This document shows, piece by piece, positions 33,088 through 36,274 of a DNA stretch of 36,274 bases. The stretch spans positions 12,071 through 48,344 of the forward strand of contig JALUKS010000199.1 in the NCBI GenBank assembly GCA_027056465.1, in the 5' to 3' direction. The first letter of the stretch is position 1. The number at the start of each line of letters is the position of its first letter. The notes beneath the pieces were generated by a model, which saw only the letters and a list, made by a program, of their open reading frames with translations, did not search any database and was not told the origin of the DNA. The stretch is from Sulfurimonas sp. (GTDB lineage Bacteria; Campylobacterota; Campylobacteria; Campylobacterales; Sulfurimonadaceae). A program made the position numbers and the translations under genes.

Positions 33088-33555
33088 ATGAGAAGAAGAA
33101 AAGCTCCCGTTCGTCCAGTTATGCCAGATCCAGTTTATGGAAGCAAAGTACTGACGAAATTTATAAACAAAGTAATGTTAGATGGTAAGAAATCTATAGC
33201 AGAAAAAATTATCTACAGTGCACTAGACATAGTTAGTTCACGTGGTGAAAAGACTGGTATTGATACATTTAATGAAGCTATTGAAAACATTAAACCAATT
33301 ATTGAAGTTAAATCACGCCGTGTTGGTGGTGCTACTTACCAAGTTCCAGTAGAAGTACGCCCAGTACGTCAACAGTCATTAGCACTTAGATGGTTAATCG
33401 ACGCTGCTCGTAGTAGAAATGAAAGAACTATGGCTGAGAGATTAGCTAATGAGTTCATGGACGCTGCAACTGATAAAGGTTCAGCATTCAAGAAAAAAGA
33501 AGATACATATAGAATGGCAGAAGCAAATAAAGCATTTGCTCACTATCGCTGGTAA
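33088..33555 (+). CDS. rpsG: 30S ribosomal protein S7
   Basis: A 155-residue 16S rRNA-binding protein of normal length. MRRRKAPVRPVMPDPVYGS, INKVMLDGKKSIAEKI, KPIIEVKSRRVGGATYQVPVEVRP and RWLIDAARSRNERTMAERLANE are family blocks. In E. coli S7 represses str operon translation by binding the rpsL-rpsG spacer; the 103-base spacer here contains an ATTAAC/GTTAAT hairpin (within 33023-33045) that could serve the same role, which is inference. AAGGA lies upstream of the ATG. fusA follows after two hairpins. Confidence 0.98.
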   Translation: MRRRKAPVRPVMPDPVYGSKVLTKFINKVMLDGKKSIAEKIIYSALDIVSSRGEKTGIDTFNEAIENIKPIIEVKSRRVGGATYQVPVEVRPVRQQSLALRWLIDAARSRNERTMAERLANEFMDAATDKGSAFKKKEDTYRMAEANKAFAHYRW

Positions 33556-33568
33556 TTCTTTAAACCGT

Positions 33569-33648
33569 AAAGAGACATCTGTCTCTTTGCAACCCTATGC
33601 GACATCAGCTCTTTTGTAAGTAAATGAAACTTTATTTATAAAAGAGCT
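33569..33648 (+). promoter_or_regulatory. two hairpins in the rpsG-fusA spacer
   Basis: AAAGAGAC (33569-33576) pairs with GTCTCTTT (33581-33588), and AGCTCTTTT (33607-33615) pairs with AAAAGAGCT (33640-33648). Neither is followed by a clean U-run. They may be attenuators or RNA processing sites tuning fusA relative to rpsG. Confidence 0.45.
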
Positions 33649-33681
33649 TATCTCTCAACTTAACTAACAAGGTACATAACT

Positions 33682-35772
33682 ATGGCAAGAAGTCACAAAT
33701 TAAATGACGTAAGAAATATCGGTATTGCTGCACACATTGATGCAGGTAAAACTACAACTACAGAAAGAATCCTTTTCTACACTGGTGTTGAGCACAAAAT
33801 AGGTGAGGTTCATGATGGTGCTGCTACTATGGACTGGATGGAACAAGAGCAAGAGCGTGGTATTACTATTACTTCTGCTGCAACTACTTGTGAGTGGGCT
33901 GGAAAGCAGATTAATATCATAGATACTCCGGGACACGTTGACTTTACTATTGAAGTTGAGCGTTCTATGCGTGTTCTTGATGGTGCCGTTTCAGTATTCT
34001 GTGCAGTTGGTGGTGTTCAGCCTCAGTCTGAAACAGTTTGGAGACAACGTAACCGTTATAAAGTTCCTTCTATTGTTTTTGTGAACAAGATGGATAGAAC
34101 TGGTGCAGATTTCTACGAAGTTGAGCGTCAAATTAAAGAGCGTCTTAAGGGTAATCCAATGCCTATTCAACTTCCTATCGGTGCAGAAGCTGAGTTTGAA
34201 GGTGTTGTTGATTTAGTTACTATGAAAGAGATCGTTTGGGATGCTGATGCTGAAATGGGTTCTAACTACCATGTGCAAGATATCCGTGCTGATCTTCAAG
34301 AGATAGCTGAAGAGTACAAAGAGAAAATGCTTGAGACTTTAGCTGAAGTTGAAGGTAATGATGACTTTGCTGAGAAATTCTTAGATGGTGAAGAGATTCC
34401 TGAAGAAGAAGTAGTAGCTGCTATTAAAGCTGCAACTCTTGGTATGGCTGTTGTTCCAATGACTCCAGGTACTGCATTTAAAAACAAAGGTGTTCAGACT
34501 CTACTTGATGCTGTTGTTGCTTACCTTCCATCTCCTATTGAATCAGAAGCAATCATGGGTACACTTATGGATGATGAAGAAGTTGAAGTAGCTGTTCCAT
34601 CAACTGATGATGGTGATTTTGCTGCACTTGCATTTAAAATCATGACTGACCCATTTGTTGGTGTTCTTACTTTTATCCGTGTTTACCGTGGTTCATTAGA
34701 CTCAGGTTCTTTTGTTCATAACTCTACTAAAGATAAGAAAGAGAGAATTGGTCGTATCGTGAAGATGCATGCTATCAAACGTGAAGAAGTGAAAACTATT
34801 TATGCAGGTGAAATCGGTGCAGTTGTTGGTCTTAAAGCTACAACTACTGGTGATACTTTATGTACAGGTGAAGAGAAAGTTGTTCTTGAAAGAATGGATT
34901 TCCCAGAACCAGTTATCTCTGTTGCTGTTGAGCCAAAAACTAAAGCTGACCAAGAAAAAATGGGTATTGCCTTAAGCAAACTTGCTGCTGAAGATCCATC
35001 TTTCCGTGTAAATACTGATGAAGAGACTGGTCAAACTATTATCGCTGGTATGGGTGAGTTACACCTTGAAATCCTTGTTGACCGTATGAAACGTGAGTTC
35101 TCTGTTGAAGCTGAAGTTGGTGCACCACAGGTTTCTTACCGTGAGTCTATCAAAGATGAAGTACAACAAGAGTACAAGTATGCGAAACAATCAGGTGGTC
35201 GTGGTCAGTTTGGTCATGTTTACCTTACAGTTAAGCCAGGTGAAAAAGATACAGGTTATGTATTTACAAATGCTATTAAAGGTGGAGCTGTTCCTAAAGA
35301 ATTTATTCCAGCTGTTAAGAAAGGTTGTGAAGAAGCTATGCAAACAGGTGTTCTTGCTGGATACCCAATGGAAGATATCGATGTAACTCTTTATGATGGT
35401 TCTTACCATGATGTCGATTCAAATGAAATGGCGTTTAAACTTGCTGCATCAATGGGATTCAAAGCTGCTTGTCGTATTGCTAAACCAGCAATCTTAGAGC
35501 CAATGATGAAAGTTGAAGTTGAAACTCCAGAAGAGAATATGGGTGATGTTATCGGTGACCTTAACCGTCGTCGTGGTCAAGTTAATGCTATGGGCGATCG
35601 TGCTGGTAGTAAAATCGTTGATGCATTTGTTCCATTATCTGAAATGTTCGGTTACTCAACTGATCTTCGTTCAGCTACTCAAGGACGTGCAACTTACTCT
35701 ATGGAATTTGATCACTATGCTGAAGTTCCTAAAGCAGTATCTGAAGAGATTCAGAAAAAACGCAACGGGTAG
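33682..35772 (+). CDS. fusA: elongation factor G
   Basis: A 696-residue translocation GTPase. G1 is AHIDAGKTTTT (from residue 17), RGITITSAATT is switch I, DTPGHVDFT is G3 and NKMDRTGADF is G4. Domains II to V are complete, including GMGELHLEILVDRMKREF (domain III), GGRGQFGHVYL (domain IV) and the final Q-G-R-A-T-Y-S-M-E-F. It moves tRNA-mRNA after peptide transfer and helps ribosome recycling. The domain IV and V blocks match the housekeeping EF-G rather than the divergent FusB-type paralogues. AAGG lies upstream of the ATG. It ends the cluster with a terminator hairpin about 30 bases on. Confidence 0.98.
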   Translation: MARSHKLNDVRNIGIAAHIDAGKTTTTERILFYTGVEHKIGEVHDGAATMDWMEQEQERGITITSAATTCEWAGKQINIIDTPGHVDFTIEVERSMRVLDGAVSVFCAVGGVQPQSETVWRQRNRYKVPSIVFVNKMDRTGADFYEVERQIKERLKGNPMPIQLPIGAEAEFEGVVDLVTMKEIVWDADAEMGSNYHVQDIRADLQEIAEEYKEKMLETLAEVEGNDDFAEKFLDGEEIPEEEVVAAIKAATLGMAVVPMTPGTAFKNKGVQTLLDAVVAYLPSPIESEAIMGTLMDDEEVEVAVPSTDDGDFAALAFKIMTDPFVGVLTFIRVYRGSLDSGSFVHNSTKDKKERIGRIVKMHAIKREEVKTIYAGEIGAVVGLKATTTGDTLCTGEEKVVLERMDFPEPVISVAVEPKTKADQEKMGIALSKLAAEDPSFRVNTDEETGQTIIAGMGELHLEILVDRMKREFSVEAEVGAPQVSYRESIKDEVQQEYKYAKQSGGRGQFGHVYLTVKPGEKDTGYVFTNAIKGGAVPKEFIPAVKKGCEEAMQTGVLAGYPMEDIDVTLYDGSYHDVDSNEMAFKLAASMGFKAACRIAKPAILEPMMKVEVETPEENMGDVIGDLNRRRGQVNAMGDRAGSKIVDAFVPLSEMFGYSTDLRSATQGRATYSMEFDHYAEVPKAVSEEIQKKRNG

Positions 35773-35803
35773 TTTTAGTAATTCACTAAAAAATCCCAAC
35801 TTC

Positions 35804-35831
35804 TTACTCCCTTTGGGAGTAATTTCTTCTT
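35804..35831 (+). terminator. intrinsic terminator after fusA
   Basis: TTACTCCC (35804-35811) pairs with GGGAGTAA (35815-35822) around TTT, followed by TTTCTTCTT. It closes the rpsL-rpsG-fusA unit. Confidence 0.7.
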
Positions 35832-35850
35832 AAAACCTCTTAAATATTGC

Positions 35851-35856
35851 TATAAT
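35851..35856 (+). promoter_or_regulatory. -10 element for the terminal exported-protein gene
   Basis: TATAAT lies 24 bases upstream of the ATG at 35880, just after the fusA terminator. No -35 box is visible. Confidence 0.5.
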
Positions 35857-35879
35857 AATAAAAAATAATTAGGTCAATA

Positions 35880-36274
35880 ATGAATAAAATATTTATAATA
35901 TCAATCTTGATAACTTTACTCAATGCAGCAAATCCAAAGCCATATGCAGTACTTGGGGATACAATATATAATAATGTGAGTAAAATAAAAAGACTTAAAG
36001 AACTTTCAGCATATAAACTCTATGATGATGATATAAATAAGTATCTGTTAGATGTAGTGAATGCCAAGGCAATAGGTTATCAAGTAGAAAATAATCCAAC
36101 AAAAAAAATGAGTTATCTCACAACACTACGTAAGCTTTCTAAAAAGAATGATTATTACATGAGAAGTATAGATACTATATACAAATCTACTCTTCAGCAG
36201 AATGATTTCAAACTCTTTTCTGAGATAATTAATGGTCATTTTATTGATACAAATGCACATAAACAAGAAATAAT
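35880..36274 (+). CDS. exported protein of unknown function, 3' end beyond the window
   Basis: An open frame from ATG at 35880 continues without a stop to the window edge (about 131 residues). The start MNKIFIISILITLLNAANPK is a short signal peptide with a likely cleavage after LNA or NAA. The mature part is lysine-, tyrosine- and asparagine-rich (YAVLGDTIYNNVSKIKRLKEL; KKNDYYMRSIDTIYKS) and looks largely helical; I see no domain. AGGT five bases upstream of the ATG is a weak ribosome binding site. It has its own TATAAT and follows the fusA terminator, so it is a separate unit. The translation was made by eye. I do not recognise the family. Confidence 0.7.
   Translation, partial: MNKIFIISILITLLNAANPKPYAVLGDTIYNNVSKIKRLKELSAYKLYDDDINKYLLDVVNAKAIGYQVENNPTKKMSYLTTLRKLSKKNDYYMRSIDTIYKSTLQQNDFKLFSEIINGHFIDTNAHKQEI

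Overview
The window is chromosomal DNA from a Campylobacterota (Epsilonproteobacteria) member. A free-living, Sulfurimonas-like Campylobacterales species is the best guess from gene content, strong A+T bias, TATAAT boxes mostly lacking a -35 element, DUF2393-type genes, and separate (not fused) rpoB and rpoC. The genus is an inference and was not tested by a search.

Layout. Bases 1-1346 hold a very AT-rich cytosine-5 DNA methyltransferase, followed on the same strand by the first codons of another gene that runs off the left edge, probably its restriction enzyme. Bases 1547-3763 hold two convergent membrane fatty-acid desaturases. Bases 3901-7811 run rightward: ilvE, a pair of hairpin-forming repeats, an SPFH/prohibitin-like membrane protein, hisIE and two small DUF2393-like membrane proteins. 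Bases 7834-10157 run leftward: purF, then a YhcC-type radical SAM gene. Next come a C-terminal J-domain protein (+), a Y-family DNA polymerase with a PD-(D/E)XK-like DUF234 protein (-), an AEC transporter (-), a thioredoxin (+), a SpoU/TrmH RNA methyltransferase (-), yaaA (-), and a GAF + HD-GYP + metallo-beta-lactamase-fold signalling protein (+).

From about 18.17 kb to 35.83 kb the window is the core transcription and translation block, all rightward: a consensus sigma70 promoter, tRNA-Thr(UGU), tRNA-Tyr, tRNA-Gly, tRNA-Thr(GGU), tuf, rpmG, tRNA-Trp, secE, nusG, rplK, rplA, rplJ, rplL, rpoB, rpoC, rpsL, rpsG and fusA. The spacers carry hairpins, an L10-leader-like element and terminators. 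After the fusA terminator a small exported protein of unknown function starts and runs off the right edge.

No CRISPR array, insertion sequence, prophage or rRNA gene was seen. No stretch over 300 bases lacks a gene. I did not find a clear new multi-gene system. The most unusual items are the HD-GYP/MBL-fold fusion, the tandem structured repeats at 4825-4949, the perfect inverted repeat enclosing tRNA-Thr(GGU) together with that tRNA's acceptor mismatch, the Y-polymerase/DUF234 gene pair, and the incomplete restriction-modification locus.
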